Counted from the first letter of the stretch, positions 29,843 through 40,299 are shown. The stretch is DNA of 64,000 nucleotides from Streptomyces pinistramenti (GCF_020564935.1 NZ_JAJCXB010000005.1:144887-208886), one strand, 5' to 3'. A program made the numbers and translations. The notes: generated by a model not told the origin, from the sequence alone.

Positions 29843-32800
29843 GGACTTCGCCCCCCGCCAGAACGCCCAGCACCAGATTCGCGTTGCGGGCGAGGTGCTT
29901 GGGGTCGAGCATGTCGGCGTGCGTACCGGAGCCGCGCAGCACCGCGGTGCTGCCGGTCGAGCTGCCGTGCCAGGTACCACGCTCTCCGGACGCGTACAGC
30001 GCCGTCTTCTCCTCATCCGTGATCACGCTGACCGCCGCCGCCACCGCCCCGAGATTCGGAGTACGGCCGCAGAACGCCAGGTACTCCGCGGCGTGATCGA
30101 GCACGTCCTGTGCGACGACCTCCGAGCCGGTGTGCTTGAGCAGGTGCTCGCCCAGCTCCGCCTCGAACGCCTCGATGTGCTCGGGGCCGGGAACGTAGGG
30201 CTCCACGATGCGCTGCGAGTCCAGAATGATCACATGCGCCACCCGGCGCCCGCGGCTTTCCAGCTCCTTGGCCGCCTCGAACGCGAGGTTGCCGCCGAGG
30301 GAATAGCCGAGCAGCAGGCACGGACCCTCGGGCTGGAGCGACTCGACCAGATCCGCGTAGCGCACCACCTTGTCGTCGCCCGGCACGTAGTTGAAGGCGA
30401 CGAGCCGGTACTGCGGCAGCCGCGTCGCGAACTCGCGGTAGACCAGCCCGTGGCCGCCCGCGGGCGGGAAGCAGAAGACCGTCGCGCCGGGGCCGTTGAA
30501 ACTCAGATACGGCAGCTCGTCGGCGGTCTCGTTCTGCAGGAGCTGTTCCACGGTCCTGGCCATGCCGTGCAGGGTCGTGACCCGGTACAGATGGCTGACG
30601 GGAATGCTGACGCCGAACTCCGTCCGCAGGTGGTGGATCAGTTCGATCAACTTGATCGAACTGCCGCCCACTTCGAAGAAGTCCTGTTCAAGGCCGACCC
30701 GTTCCAGGCCGAGCAGCTTCTGCCACTGCCGGGCCATGCTCACTTCGTAGCGCGTCACCGGCTCCTCGTGCGGCTCCTCGCCGCCGTCGGACCGCGGGGC
30801 AGGCAGCGCCGCGACATCCACCTTTCCGCTCGGGGTCAGCGGCAGCCGTGGCAGCTCCACGAAGTACGACGGAATCATGTACGTCGGCAGATACCCGGCG
30901 AGGTGCCGGCGCAGCTCACGCCGGTTCAGTGCGGTGCCGCCGGCCGGCACGCAGTAGGCGCACAGCGCGGCCTCGCCGCCGGTGTCCTGGCGTACGGTGA
31001 CCACCGCCCGCGCAAGGCCGGGCCACTGCGCCAGCTGCGCTTCGATCTCACCGATCTCGATGCGGTGGCCCCGCAGCTTGACCTGGTTGTCGACCCGGCC
31101 GAGCACATGCACCCGGCCCTGGGCGTCCCACCGCGCGACATCGCCGCTGCGGTACAGCCGTTCCGGCCCTGCACCCGGCTCACGCCCCAGGGTCCGGGTC
31201 ACGAACCGCTGCGCGGTCTGTTCCGAATCCCCTGCGTACCCGATCGCGACGCCGCGGCCGCCGATCCACAGTTCGCCCGGCACACCCGGAGGCACCGGCT
31301 CGCCGCGTTCGTCGAGGATGTGCAGCGTGCTGTTCGGCAGCGGCCGCCCGATCGGCACCATCCGGCCGGGCTCCAGGTCGTCGACCGGCCCCTCGAAGTA
31401 CGCGCTGTCGATCGTCGCCTCGGTGACGCCGTACGAGTTGACCACCCGCGTCCGCGGGCTGCACAGGCCGCGCAGCCGCCGGTACTCCGCGACCTTCCAG
31501 GCGTCCGAGCCGACGACCAGCAGCCGCATGAAGTCCAGCCGCAGCCCCTCCCGCTCGCAGTGATCCATCAGCCCACGCACCACAGCCGGCACGAACTCAC
31601 CGCAGTCCACCTGCTCCTGACGCATCGTCCGGTACAGGCGCGCGGTGTCGAAAAGCAGGTCACGGTCGGCGAGCACCAGGCTGCCGCCGGAGCACAGCGC
31701 CCGCACCAGGTCGCCGGTGAAGACGTCGAAGGACGGCGCGGCCATCTGGAGATGCACCCGCACGTCGTCCTCCAGGCGGTACTCCTGGAGCCATGCGCCG
31801 TACGCCGATGCGAGGTTGCGGTGACTGACCTGCACCGCCTTGGGGCGCCCCGTGGAGCCCGAGGTGTGGATGACGTACGCCGGAGCGTCCAGGTCGACCG
31901 GATCCGCCGGCACGTCCACGGGCGCATCCGCATCCGCGCCGAGCAGCTCGTCCAGCGTCACCACCTCGGCAGGCAGACCCCTCGCCGCCTCCAGGCCGTC
32001 ACCGTCGGCGACGACCACGAGCGAGACGCCGACGGCGCCCACCATCCGGGCGATGCGGTCGGCCGGATGGCCGGGCTCAAGCGGCAGATAGGCGCCGCCC
32101 GCCTTGAGGACCGCCAGCAGTGCGACGACCAGCTCGGGCGACTTGTCCAGACTCAACGCCACCACCGAGCCCGCCCCGACCCCGCGCTCGCGCAGCCGCC
32201 CGGCCAGCCCGCCTGCCCTGCGCTCCAGTTCGGCATAGGTCAGCCGCCGGGTCACACCATGGAGCGAGGGCGCCGATACCGCCACCGCATCGGGCCGCTC
32301 GGCGGCGGCCCTGCCGATCAGCACGTGCACCGGCAGGCCGGGCTCCGCGCTCCGGTCCGAGCCGCCGGGCGGCAGCGCCAGCCGGCCGGCGCCGCTCCAG
32401 TCACCGATCAGCCGCGCACGCTCCGGGGCGTCCAGCATGTCAAGCCGGGGGGTGGGCCGCCCGGCCGGTGCCCGGGTCATCGCGTCGAGCAGGTTGACGT
32501 AGTGCGACGCCATCCGCCGCATCGTCTCCGGCAGGAACAGGTCGGTGTTGTACTTGAACACGCAGTGGAAACGCCGCTCCGCCTCGTCCTCGTAGGCCGA
32601 CAGCGTCAGGTCGAACTGGCCCTCCTCCTCGGGCAGTTCGATGTACTCCAGCCGGTACCCGTACTTCTCGGTGGCGACCTTGTGCGTGAGCAGGATGAAC
32701 ATCGCCTGGAAGACCGCCGAGCGGCTCGGATCGTGCTGCAGGCCCAGCTTCTCGACCAGCAGGACGAACGGGTACTCCTGGTTGTCCAGACCGTTCAGCA

Positions 32801-35800
32801 CGGTCGTGCGCACCTGCTCCAGCAGCTCGGCGACCGAAGGACCGCCCGACAGGTCCGCGTGCAGCGGCAGCGGATTGACGAAGTACCCGTAGACGGAGCC
32901 GAATTCCTGCTGGGTACGGCCGGTCACCGGACTGCCGACGATGAGGTGGTCCTGCCCGGAGTAGCGGTGCAGCAGGACGTAGTACGCGCTGAGCAGCACC
33001 ATGAACGGGGTCACGTGGTGCTCACGCGCCAGCGCGTGGACGCGGGCGCTGAGCTCCGTGTCGAGCACGAAGAACTCGGAGGCGCCGTTGTGCGTCTGCA
33101 CCGCGGGGCGCGGCTTGTCGACCGGCAGATCGAGCAACGGGACCTGGGCCGGCAGATGCGACCGCCAGTAGTCGAGCATGCCCTCGGCCTCGCGGCCGGC
33201 CAGAAAGCGGTTCTGCTGGTTGAGGAAGTCGAGATAGCGGGCCGGCACCGGCGCCAGCGAGGGCTCCTGGCCGTGCCGCAACCCCTCGTAGAGCGCCAGC
33301 AGTTCCTCGATGAAGGTGAACGTCGAGATCGCGTCGGAGACGATGTGGTGAACGGCCTTCATGATCACCCACCGGTCCTCGCCTCGTTTGAACAGGCGGA
33401 AGCGGACCAGCGGATCCCGTTCGAGGTCGTAGGGCTTGCGGTACTCCTCGACGATCACCCGGTGGATGTCGTCCCACTCCTGGCCCTGCACGTCGAACAG
33501 TGCGACGTCGGCCGGCGTCGCCGCCGACACCCGCTGCACCGGCTGCCCGTCCTCCAGCAGGAAGTTGGTGCGCAGCGCCGGATGGCGGGCGATCAGACGG
33601 CGGACCGCCTCGAACATCACCTCGGGTTCGAGCGCGACCCGCACCTCGACCGCGCCCCCGATGTTGTAGGCGTAGCCCGTGGGGTTGAGCTGCTTGAGGA
33701 ACCACAGCGCCTTCTGGTTCTGCGTCAGCGGATACTGCCACTCGTCCTCGTACAGCTCCGGAACCCACTCACCACCCCGCTCGTCGGCCGCCACCAGCTC
33801 GGCCAGACCCTCGTCCAGCTGTGCCACCAGCTCACCGACCGGGGTGCCGCTCAGCAGCGCGACCACCGGCAGCGCGACCTTGAACTCCGCGTGGACCCGG
33901 GCCCGCAGCTCCATCGCCAGCAGCGAGTCGAGCCCCAGGACATTGAGCCCGGCCGACGGATCGACCTGCTCGGGAGCGGCCCGCAGCACGGAGGCGACCA
34001 GCGCGGTGAACCGCTCGGCCACCAGCGACCTGCGCTCGTCGGCTCCGGCCGCACGAAGGGTGTCGAGGAATCCGCTGCCCTCCTCGCCGGCCGGGCCCTC
34101 CGCAGCCGCCGCCAGCTCGGACACCAGCGGTGGCGGTGAGGAGTACCAGGCCAGGAAGACCGGCCAGTCGACGACCGTCGCGACGAGCAATTGCGCACGG
34201 TCCTGGCCCATGACGCGTTCGAGCACCGCCATACCGGCCTCGGGCGACAGTGAACTCATCCCGCGGCTGTGCAGGTAGTGCTCGACGAGCCCCAGCTCCT
34301 CGATCATGCCGGTCGCCCACGGGCCCCAGTCCACACTCAGCGCCGGCAGGCCCTGCGCCCGGCGGTGGTGGGCCAGCGCGTCCAGGAAGGCGTTGCCCGC
34401 CGCGTAGTTGGTCTGCCCCGCCGTCGTCAGCAGCGACGCGATCGAGGCGAACAGGACGAAGTGCTCAAGCGGCTCGTCCCGCAGATGCCGGTGCAGCAGA
34501 TACGCGCCGACGGCCTTCGGGTCGTGGACCGCATCGAAGGTGGACCGGTCCATGTCCGTGATCAGCGTGTCGCGCACCTGGCCCGCCAGGTGGAACACGC
34601 CCCGGATGGGCGGCGGGTCACCGCGCCTGTGGTCCTGGAGCCAGTCGGCCAGCGCGTCCTCGTCGGTCAGGTCGACCGGGGCCAGGACGGGCTGCGCGCC
34701 CAGCGCCTCCAACTCCTTGAGGAACGCCACGGCCCGGCCTTCCGGAGTGGCGGGATCGAGGCCGCGCCACTGCTCGCGTCCGGGCAGCCGGCTGCGGCCC
34801 ATCAGGATCAGGCGACGCGCACCTCGTCTGACGAGGGTCCGGCACAGCAGCCGGCCGAGCGCCCCGAACGCGCCGGTCACCAGGTAACTTCCGTCGGCCC
34901 GCAGCAGCAGCGGCAGCGGGCGGGTCAGCCCGTCGGCCGGCCGCAGCCGGCTGGTGAGGCGGCCCTCGCCACGCAGCGCGATCTCTTCCTCGTCGTCGGC
35001 CAGGACCTCGCGCAGCAGCACCTCCGCCTCGGCGCGGATCCCGGCGGCGCCCCGGATCCCGTCGGGGTCCAGGTCGATCAGCTTGCCGCGGTGGCCGGTC
35101 AGCTCCTGATGCCACAGCACCCGGCCGACCCCCCACGCGGGCGCGCCCAGCGGCTCGACGGCCTCGCCGGCACGTACCGCCTGCGCCCCGCGCGTGACGA
35201 TGTGCAGCCTGCCGCCGGTCCCGCAGGACAGCAGCGCGCGGGCGAGCGCGATGAGCGAGTAGGAGCCCGCGCTGACGTGTCGCCCGAAGTCGGCCCGTAC
35301 GGTGTCGTCGATCGCCGGCAGGTCCAGATTCCACAGGTGCACCAGGGCACCCGGCGGCTCCTCGCCCTGCCGGTCCAGATCGGCGAAGAGCCGCTCCAGG
35401 TGGTCGACGGAGCCCGGTTCGACCGTGAATTCCCGCCCCTCCTGGGCATAGGCGTGGCCAGGACGCACCACGTGGCAGCGCCCGCCTCGCGCGCTCACCA
35501 GCGCCGCCAGCTCGTCGCCGAGCCCCGCGGCGTCGGTGAAGACCAGCCAGGATCCGGGCCCGGACGGCGCGTCCGTGCCGCGGCCGGCAGTCCGGTCGTC
35601 CTCCTCTCCTGCCACGACTGCGTCGGGCGGCAGCTCGGTCCAGACGGTCTCGGCCAGCCAGGAGTCGATGGTGCTCCGGCCGACCGTGGTCGACGCCTTC
35701 TCCACGTCGGCCGCGCGGAACCCGCCGATCCGGCCCAGCGGCTCGCCGCCGTCGCCGTACACGGTGAGGTCGCCGACCAACTCCTCCTCGTCGCGACGGG

Positions 35801-38800
35801 TGACGGTGGCGTGCACCCAGAGCGGCTGGTCGCCGACGGGCCCCGCGCACACCTCGTCGATCGACAGCGGCAGCCGGATGCCGGTGCCGCCCTCCTCGTG
35901 CGCCTCCAGGAGCTGGGGAGTCAGCAGTGACTGGAAGCAGGCGTCGAGCAGTACGGGGTGGAAGTGGTGGCGGGCGGCGTCGTCGCCGAGTTCGGCGGTG
36001 GGACGTACCCGGGCGAGGACCTCGTCGGGGCCGATCCACACCTCTTCGATGGCCTGGAAGGCGGGGCCGTAGTGATACCCGAGTGCGGTCAGCGCCGCAT
36101 AGCAGGCGTCGCCGTCCAGCCGGCGCAGGCTGCGCGCGCGGATCGCGTCGGCGTCCAGCGCGGGCCCGTACGTCCGGCGCTGCCCGGTACGCACCACGCC
36201 GCTCGCGTGCACGAGCGGGTCGCCGTCCGCGTCCGGCAGCGACGCGATGGTGAACCCGGCGTTCTCCATGGACAGGGACAGCTGCACCGTCCTGCTCTCC
36301 TCCTCGGGCAGGAAGAGCGCCTTGCGCAGCTCGATGTCGGCCAGCGCGACGTGGGTGCCGCCGGTGACCGCCCGCACCGCCTGCATCGCCATCTCCAGGT
36401 AGCCGGCCGCGGGACACACCACGGTGTCCTGGATGCGGTGGTCGGCGAGATAGGGCAGGGCCTCGACGTCGAGCCGGGCCTCCCACGTCGGTTCGGTGTG
36501 GGCCGTGCGGCGGCCCAGCAGCGGGTGGTCCTGGCGACCGAGCCTGACCTGCTCGACGGGCGCGGGCTCGGTCCAGTAGCGGTCCCGCTTCCACGGGTAG
36601 CGCGGCAGGGGAACCGGCCGGCCCGCGGGGTGCAGCACGTCCCACCGGATGTCGACGCCGAGGTTGTGCAGCGTCGCCAACGAGGCGGCGAAGCGCTCCG
36701 GTTCGTCCTCCTGGCGGCGGATCGACGGCAGGGTGCTGTCCTTGAGGCCGTCGGCGTCGAGCCCCTTGCTTTCGAGGCATTCGCGGAGGGAGTGGCCGAG
36801 CACCGGATGCGGGCCGATCTCCAGGAACAGGCCGTAGCCGTCGTCGGCGATGCGGTCGACCGCGGCGCGGAAGCGGACCCGGTCACGGACGTTCTTCCAC
36901 CAGTAGCCCGCGTCCAGTTCCGGGCCGTGCGCCACACCGTCCTGGCCGGTCAGATACAGCGGCACCCGGGCAGGCTGCGGATCGAGCCCGGCCAGTGAGG
37001 ACAGCAGCTCGTCCTTGATCGCGTCCATGGAGGCGCTGTGGTAAGGGACACGCACCGAAAGGAACTTGGCGAAGACCTGCTCGGCGCCCAGCTCGGCCGC
37101 CAGCTGCGTCAGCGCGTCCTCGTCACCGGCGAGCGTGATCGCGGTGGGACTGTTGACCGCCGCCACGGAGACCCGGTCGCCGTACGGCGCGACGTGGCGC
37201 TCCGCCTCCGCCTCGGAGAGGCTGACGGCGAGCATCGTGCCGGTGCCTGCCAGCTGCTGCTGGAGGCGGCTGCGGTGCAGGGCGATCCGGACCGCTTCCG
37301 CCAGGGTGTAGACCCCCGCTTCGTAGAAGGCCGCGATCTCGCCCGTGCTGTGTCCGACCACGGCTTCCGGGCGCACGCCGTACGCGCGCCACATCGCCGC
37401 CAGGCCGATCTGCAGGGCGAAGTTGGCGGGCTGCGCGAGCCAGGTCTCGGCCATCCGCGACGCGGACTCGTCGGCGTTCAGCTCCTCGATCAGCGACCAG
37501 CCCGCCTGCCTGCGGATCTCCTCGTCGCAGCGGGTGATCACCTCGCGGTAGACCGGCTCGTTCGCGAACAGCTCGCGGCCCATGCCCCACCACTGGGGCC
37601 CCATCCCGGTGAACACCCAGACCAGGCGGCGCTGCGCGGCGTCCCGCTGCTGGCCCTGGAGCACCCGGGGGTGGGGCTCGCCGCGCGTGTAGGCGGCGAG
37701 CGCCTCGTCCAGCGAGTCGCGCGAGGAGTGGACGACGGACAGGCGCGCGGCGTGGTGCTGGCGGCGGTGGGCGAGGGTGTGGCCGATGTCGGTCAGCGAG
37801 GCCGCCGCGCCGTGGGTGCCGGACAGCTCTTCGCGGATGCCCGCGGCCACCTCGGGGAGGGCGTCGGCGGTCCGCGCGCTCAGCGGCAGGATGGTCCAGG
37901 CGCGGTCCTCCGGCGCGCCGGGGCGCCCGTCCGGAGGCTGCGGGGGTGCTGCCTCCAGCAGGACGTGCGCGTTGGTGCCGCCGAAGCCGAACGAGTTCAC
38001 CCCGGCCCGCGCGGGGCCCTCGTGCGCGGGCCAGTCGGTCACCCGGTCGGGGAACTCGTAGGGCAGGGCGCCCTGTTCGATGGCGGGGTTGAGCTGCTTC
38101 AGGTTGATGTGGGGCGGGATCTTCCGGTGTTCGAGGCACAGGGCGGTCTTGATCAGCCCGGCGATGCCGGCGGCCGCTTCGGTGTGCCCGATGTTCGCCT
38201 TGACCGAGCCGACGTAACAGCGGTCACCGGGCCGCCGCCCGAGCGCCAGTGCGCGGCCCAGCGCGTTGGCCTCGATCGGGTCGCCGACCGGTGTCGAGGT
38301 GCCGTGCGCCTCCATGTACTGGAGGCTGCCGGGTGCGATGCCGGCCTCGGCGCAGACGCGTTGGATGAGGGTGACCTGCGCGTCAGGGTTGGGCACGGTG
38401 ATGCCGTTGGTGCGGCCGTCCTGGTTGACCCCGCTGCCGACGATCACCGCATGGATCGGATCCCCGTCGCGCAGGGCGTCGTCCAGCCGCTTGAGCGCGA
38501 CGACGCCGACCCCTTCGGCCCGTACGTAACCGTTGGCCGAGGCGTCGAAGGTCCGTGACCGGCCGTCGGGCGAGAGGAATCCGCCCTTGGTCTCGGCGAT
38601 GGTGTACTGCGGCGCCATGTGCAGCAGGGCCCCGCCGGCCAGCGCGAGGCCGGTCTCGCCGCGGTTCAGGCTCTGGCAGGCGAGGTGCACGGCCACCAGC
38701 GACGAACTGCACGCGGAGTCGAGCGAGACGCTGGGGCCGCGGAAGTCGAAGCAGTACGAGATGCGGTTCGACACCATCGTCATCATGGTGCCGGTCGCCG

Positions 38801-39260
38801 TGTGCGCGGCCAGCGAGGCGAAGCTGAGATCCGAGAACTGGAGGATCTTGTAGTCGAGCGTGAACGCGCCGACGAACACGCCGACTTCACATCCGGCCAG
38901 CTCGGCGGGCCGCTGCCCGCCGTCCTCCAGGGCCTCCCAGGCCACTTCCAGCAGCTTGCGCTGCTGCGGGTCCATGTGGTCGGCCTCGCGCGGGCTGATG
39001 CCGAAGAAGGCGGGGTCGAACTCGTCGAAGCCGTCGATGTATCCACCGCGGCCGCCGACCAGGCGCCCCGGTTTGTCTTTGAACCGGCTGCCGAGCGTGG
39101 TGACGTCGTAGCGGTCGGCAGGGGTCGGTGTGATGCAGTCCTTGCCGTCCAGCAGGTTCTGCCAGAAAGTCCGGTGGTCGGACGCGCCACCGGGCAGCCG
39201 GCAGCCCATGCCGACGATGGCCACTTTGCCCTGTGCGGCAGCGTCGTGCGCCTCCGTCAT
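29835..39260 (-). CDS. ftdB: Iterative PKS-NRPS for polycyclic tetramate macrolactam (FtdB-like)
   Basis: This 3141-residue hybrid has domains KS (C184 in SACSSS), AT (GMGPQWWGMG; S638 in GHSTGE), DH (H941, motif HxxxDxxxxP), KR (VTGAFGALG near 1457; Tyr in QTNYAAGN near 1620), ACP (GLDSL near 1782), C (HHIVSDA near 1970), A (near 2380-2790), T (VGGSSI near 2867) and TE (GYSLGG, S2987). The A pocket reads D-V-G-E-V-G-S-I-D-K, one residue from an ornithine code. In this family a single PKS module works iteratively, both ornithine amines are acylated with polyene chains, and the TE makes the tetramate. GAGGAG precedes the ATG. The C domain ends in DA instead of DG, keeping the essential Asp. 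Malonyl use by the AT is likely but inferred. Confidence 0.96.
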   Translation of the reverse strand: MTEAHDAAAQGKVAIVGMGCRLPGGASDHRTFWQNLLDGKDCITPTPADRYDVTTLGSRFKDKPGRLVGGRGGYIDGFDEFDPAFFGISPREADHMDPQQRKLLEVAWEALEDGGQRPAELAGCEVGVFVGAFTLDYKILQFSDLSFASLAAHTATGTMMTMVSNRISYCFDFRGPSVSLDSACSSSLVAVHLACQSLNRGETGLALAGGALLHMAPQYTIAETKGGFLSPDGRSRTFDASANGYVRAEGVGVVALKRLDDALRDGDPIHAVIVGSGVNQDGRTNGITVPNPDAQVTLIQRVCAEAGIAPGSLQYMEAHGTSTPVGDPIEANALGRALALGRRPGDRCYVGSVKANIGHTEAAAGIAGLIKTALCLEHRKIPPHINLKQLNPAIEQGALPYEFPDRVTDWPAHEGPARAGVNSFGFGGTNAHVLLEAAPPQPPDGRPGAPEDRAWTILPLSARTADALPEVAAGIREELSGTHGAAASLTDIGHTLAHRRQHHAARLSVVHSSRDSLDEALAAYTRGEPHPRVLQGQQRDAAQRRLVWVFTGMGPQWWGMGRELFANEPVYREVITRCDEEIRRQAGWSLIEELNADESASRMAETWLAQPANFALQIGLAAMWRAYGVRPEAVVGHSTGEIAAFYEAGVYTLAEAVRIALHRSRLQQQLAGTGTMLAVSLSEAEAERHVAPYGDRVSVAAVNSPTAITLAGDEDALTQLAAELGAEQVFAKFLSVRVPYHSASMDAIKDELLSSLAGLDPQPARVPLYLTGQDGVAHGPELDAGYWWKNVRDRVRFRAAVDRIADDGYGLFLEIGPHPVLGHSLRECLESKGLDADGLKDSTLPSIRRQEDEPERFAASLATLHNLGVDIRWDVLHPAGRPVPLPRYPWKRDRYWTEPAPVEQVRLGRQDHPLLGRRTAHTEPTWEARLDVEALPYLADHRIQDTVVCPAAGYLEMAMQAVRAVTGGTHVALADIELRKALFLPEEESRTVQLSLSMENAGFTIASLPDADGDPLVHASGVVRTGQRRTYGPALDADAIRARSLRRLDGDACYAALTALGYHYGPAFQAIEEVWIGPDEVLARVRPTAELGDDAARHHFHPVLLDACFQSLLTPQLLEAHEEGGTGIRLPLSIDEVCAGPVGDQPLWVHATVTRRDEEELVGDLTVYGDGGEPLGRIGGFRAADVEKASTTVGRSTIDSWLAETVWTELPPDAVVAGEEDDRTAGRGTDAPSGPGSWLVFTDAAGLGDELAALVSARGGRCHVVRPGHAYAQEGREFTVEPGSVDHLERLFADLDRQGEEPPGALVHLWNLDLPAIDDTVRADFGRHVSAGSYSLIALARALLSCGTGGRLHIVTRGAQAVRAGEAVEPLGAPAWGVGRVLWHQELTGHRGKLIDLDPDGIRGAAGIRAEAEVLLREVLADDEEEIALRGEGRLTSRLRPADGLTRPLPLLLRADGSYLVTGAFGALGRLLCRTLVRRGARRLILMGRSRLPGREQWRGLDPATPEGRAVAFLKELEALGAQPVLAPVDLTDEDALADWLQDHRRGDPPPIRGVFHLAGQVRDTLITDMDRSTFDAVHDPKAVGAYLLHRHLRDEPLEHFVLFASIASLLTTAGQTNYAAGNAFLDALAHHRRAQGLPALSVDWGPWATGMIEELGLVEHYLHSRGMSSLSPEAGMAVLERVMGQDRAQLLVATVVDWPVFLAWYSSPPPLVSELAAAAEGPAGEEGSGFLDTLRAAGADERRSLVAERFTALVASVLRAAPEQVDPSAGLNVLGLDSLLAMELRARVHAEFKVALPVVALLSGTPVGELVAQLDEGLAELVAADERGGEWVPELYEDEWQYPLTQNQKALWFLKQLNPTGYAYNIGGAVEVRVALEPEVMFEAVRRLIARHPALRTNFLLEDGQPVQRVSAATPADVALFDVQGQEWDDIHRVIVEEYRKPYDLERDPLVRFRLFKRGEDRWVIMKAVHHIVSDAISTFTFIEELLALYEGLRHGQEPSLAPVPARYLDFLNQQNRFLAGREAEGMLDYWRSHLPAQVPLLDLPVDKPRPAVQTHNGASEFFVLDTELSARVHALAREHHVTPFMVLLSAYYVLLHRYSGQDHLIVGSPVTGRTQQEFGSVYGYFVNPLPLHADLSGGPSVAELLEQVRTTVLNGLDNQEYPFVLLVEKLGLQHDPSRSAVFQAMFILLTHKVATEKYGYRLEYIELPEEEGQFDLTLSAYEDEAERRFHCVFKYNTDLFLPETMRRMASHYVNLLDAMTRAPAGRPTPRLDMLDAPERARLIGDWSGAGRLALPPGGSDRSAEPGLPVHVLIGRAAAERPDAVAVSAPSLHGVTRRLTYAELERRAGGLAGRLRERGVGAGSVVALSLDKSPELVVALLAVLKAGGAYLPLEPGHPADRIARMVGAVGVSLVVVADGDGLEAARGLPAEVVTLDELLGADADAPVDVPADPVDLDAPAYVIHTSGSTGRPKAVQVSHRNLASAYGAWLQEYRLEDDVRVHLQMAAPSFDVFTGDLVRALCSGGSLVLADRDLLFDTARLYRTMRQEQVDCGEFVPAVVRGLMDHCEREGLRLDFMRLLVVGSDAWKVAEYRRLRGLCSPRTRVVNSYGVTEATIDSAYFEGPVDDLEPGRMVPIGRPLPNSTLHILDERGEPVPPGVPGELWIGGRGVAIGYAGDSEQTAQRFVTRTLGREPGAGPERLYRSGDVARWDAQGRVHVLGRVDNQVKLRGHRIEIGEIEAQLAQWPGLARAVVTVRQDTGGEAALCAYCVPAGGTALNRRELRRHLAGYLPTYMIPSYFVELPRLPLTPSGKVDVAALPAPRSDGGEEPHEEPVTRYEVSMARQWQKLLGLERVGLEQDFFEVGGSSIKLIELIHHLRTEFGVSIPVSHLYRVTTLHGMARTVEQLLQNETADELPYLSFNGPGATVFCFPPAGGHGLVYREFATRLPQYRLVAFNYVPGDDKVVRYADLVESLQPEGPCLLLGYSLGGNLAFEAAKELESRGRRVAHVIILDSQRIVEPYVPGPEHIEAFEAELGEHLLKHTGSEVVAQDVLDHAAEYLAFCGRTPNLGAVAAAVSVITDEEKTALYASGERGTWHGSSTGSTAVLRGSGTHADMLDPKHLARNANLVLGVLAGGEVHA

Positions 39261-39293
39261 GGTTGAACTCCTCACGTCGTGCGCCGCGGCACT

Positions 39294-39325
39294 GGGGATC
39301 GGGGGATGGGGTATGGGGTAGGGGG
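39294..39325 (+). promoter_or_regulatory. Five closely spaced G-tracts in the ftdA-ftdB gap
   Basis: Five runs of four or five G (39294-39297, 39301-39305, 39308-39311, 39315-39318, 39321-39325) are separated by only 2 to 3 bases. They lie in the 115-base gap before the PKS-NRPS start, on the strand that is template for that gene. The pattern fits a DNA G-quadruplex, but no function is shown. Confidence 0.45.
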
Positions 39326-39375
39326 ATACGAGTGGTGGTGTGTGCTTCCGGGAACTCCGGTCAGCAGGGCCGCTT

Positions 39376-40299
39376 TCAGCCCTTCGCACGGCGCCACGGG
39401 TGAAGCTGGGCGGCGAGGATCTCGCCGGTACCGGGGAACGACGCGGGATCCCGCAGGCCGACCGCGACCGGCCTGCTTCCCGGCCGCCAGGTGAAGCTGC
39501 CGAAGAGGTGGTCCCAGACCGCGAGGTCGGAGCCGTAGTGACCGGCCTGGGACAGCGCGGTGCTGTGGTGCAGGCGGTGCTGTTCAGGACCCGCGAGTGC
39601 GTGGTTGAGCCAGCCCATACGCACATCGATGTTGGCGTGGATGAAGAACCCCTGCGCGACCACGAAGAGGCCCACGACGAATACCGACTCCCGCGAGAAC
39701 CCGGCCAGCGCCAGGGTCAGTTGGACACATCCCTGCTCGATGACGATGTCGAGGATGTGGTTGACGCCGTTGTTGGCGACATTGACCTTCTGCGGGACGT
39801 GGTGCACTCCGTGCAACCGCCACAGCCAGGTGTGGGTGTGCGCCAGCCGGTGCACCAGATAGCCGGCCAACGAGCCGCTCAGCAGCGCACACGGGATCTC
39901 CTGCCACAGCGCGAGCGCCGGTTCGGCCGGTGACAGCACACCGACGGCGGCCGTCACCAGCCCCTGCGCCAGCGCCCCTCCGGCCATGGTCAGCAGGAAA
40001 TAGACGCCGTACCAACGCCATTCGTCGGCACGGGGCCGCCAGTCGCGCTCGTAGGGAATCAGGCGTTCGAGAATTACCAGATAGGTGACGATGCCGATCA
40101 GGAGAAGAGGGCTCACCCGGGTGGGATCCCACCGGTACCGCAGCGCCGCCATAGCCACCGAAAGTGTGGTCAGGAAAAGCACCGGATAGGCGGTCGCGCG
40201 CAGAACGGAACCCGGGGAAATAACCGAAATCCGTTTTGTGGACGCCAGGGACGTAGTTGGCTCGATTTCGCTGCTGGCTGATTGCTCGAACTCTTCCAT
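39376..40299 (-). CDS. ftdA: Sterol-desaturase/fatty-acid-hydroxylase-like enzyme (FtdA-like)
   Basis: This 307-residue membrane protein belongs to the fatty acid hydroxylase superfamily. Hydrophobic segments lie at about 35-52, 62-80, 98-120 and 195-215. Histidine clusters for a diiron centre are HRLAH (150-154), HGVHH (163-167) and a later HRLHH. In PTM pathways this enzyme hydroxylates the ornithine-derived part of the macrocycle. ATG at 40299 is chosen over upstream options because the GAGGTG site precedes it and the extra residues are not family-like. It is the first gene of the operon. Confidence 0.9.
   Translation of the reverse strand: MEEFEQSASSEIEPTTSLASTKRISVISPGSVLRATAYPVLFLTTLSVAMAALRYRWDPTRVSPLLLIGIVTYLVILERLIPYERDWRPRADEWRWYGVYFLLTMAGGALAQGLVTAAVGVLSPAEPALALWQEIPCALLSGSLAGYLVHRLAHTHTWLWRLHGVHHVPQKVNVANNGVNHILDIVIEQGCVQLTLALAGFSRESVFVVGLFVVAQGFFIHANIDVRMGWLNHALAGPEQHRLHHSTALSQAGHYGSDLAVWDHLFGSFTWRPGSRPVAVGLRDPASFPGTGEILAAQLHPWRRAKG

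Noticed and set aside
29754..34139. 1461-codon plus-strand frame over the PKS-NRPS
   Set aside because: It is antisense to C, A, T and TE domains with intact active sites and has no motifs of its own.
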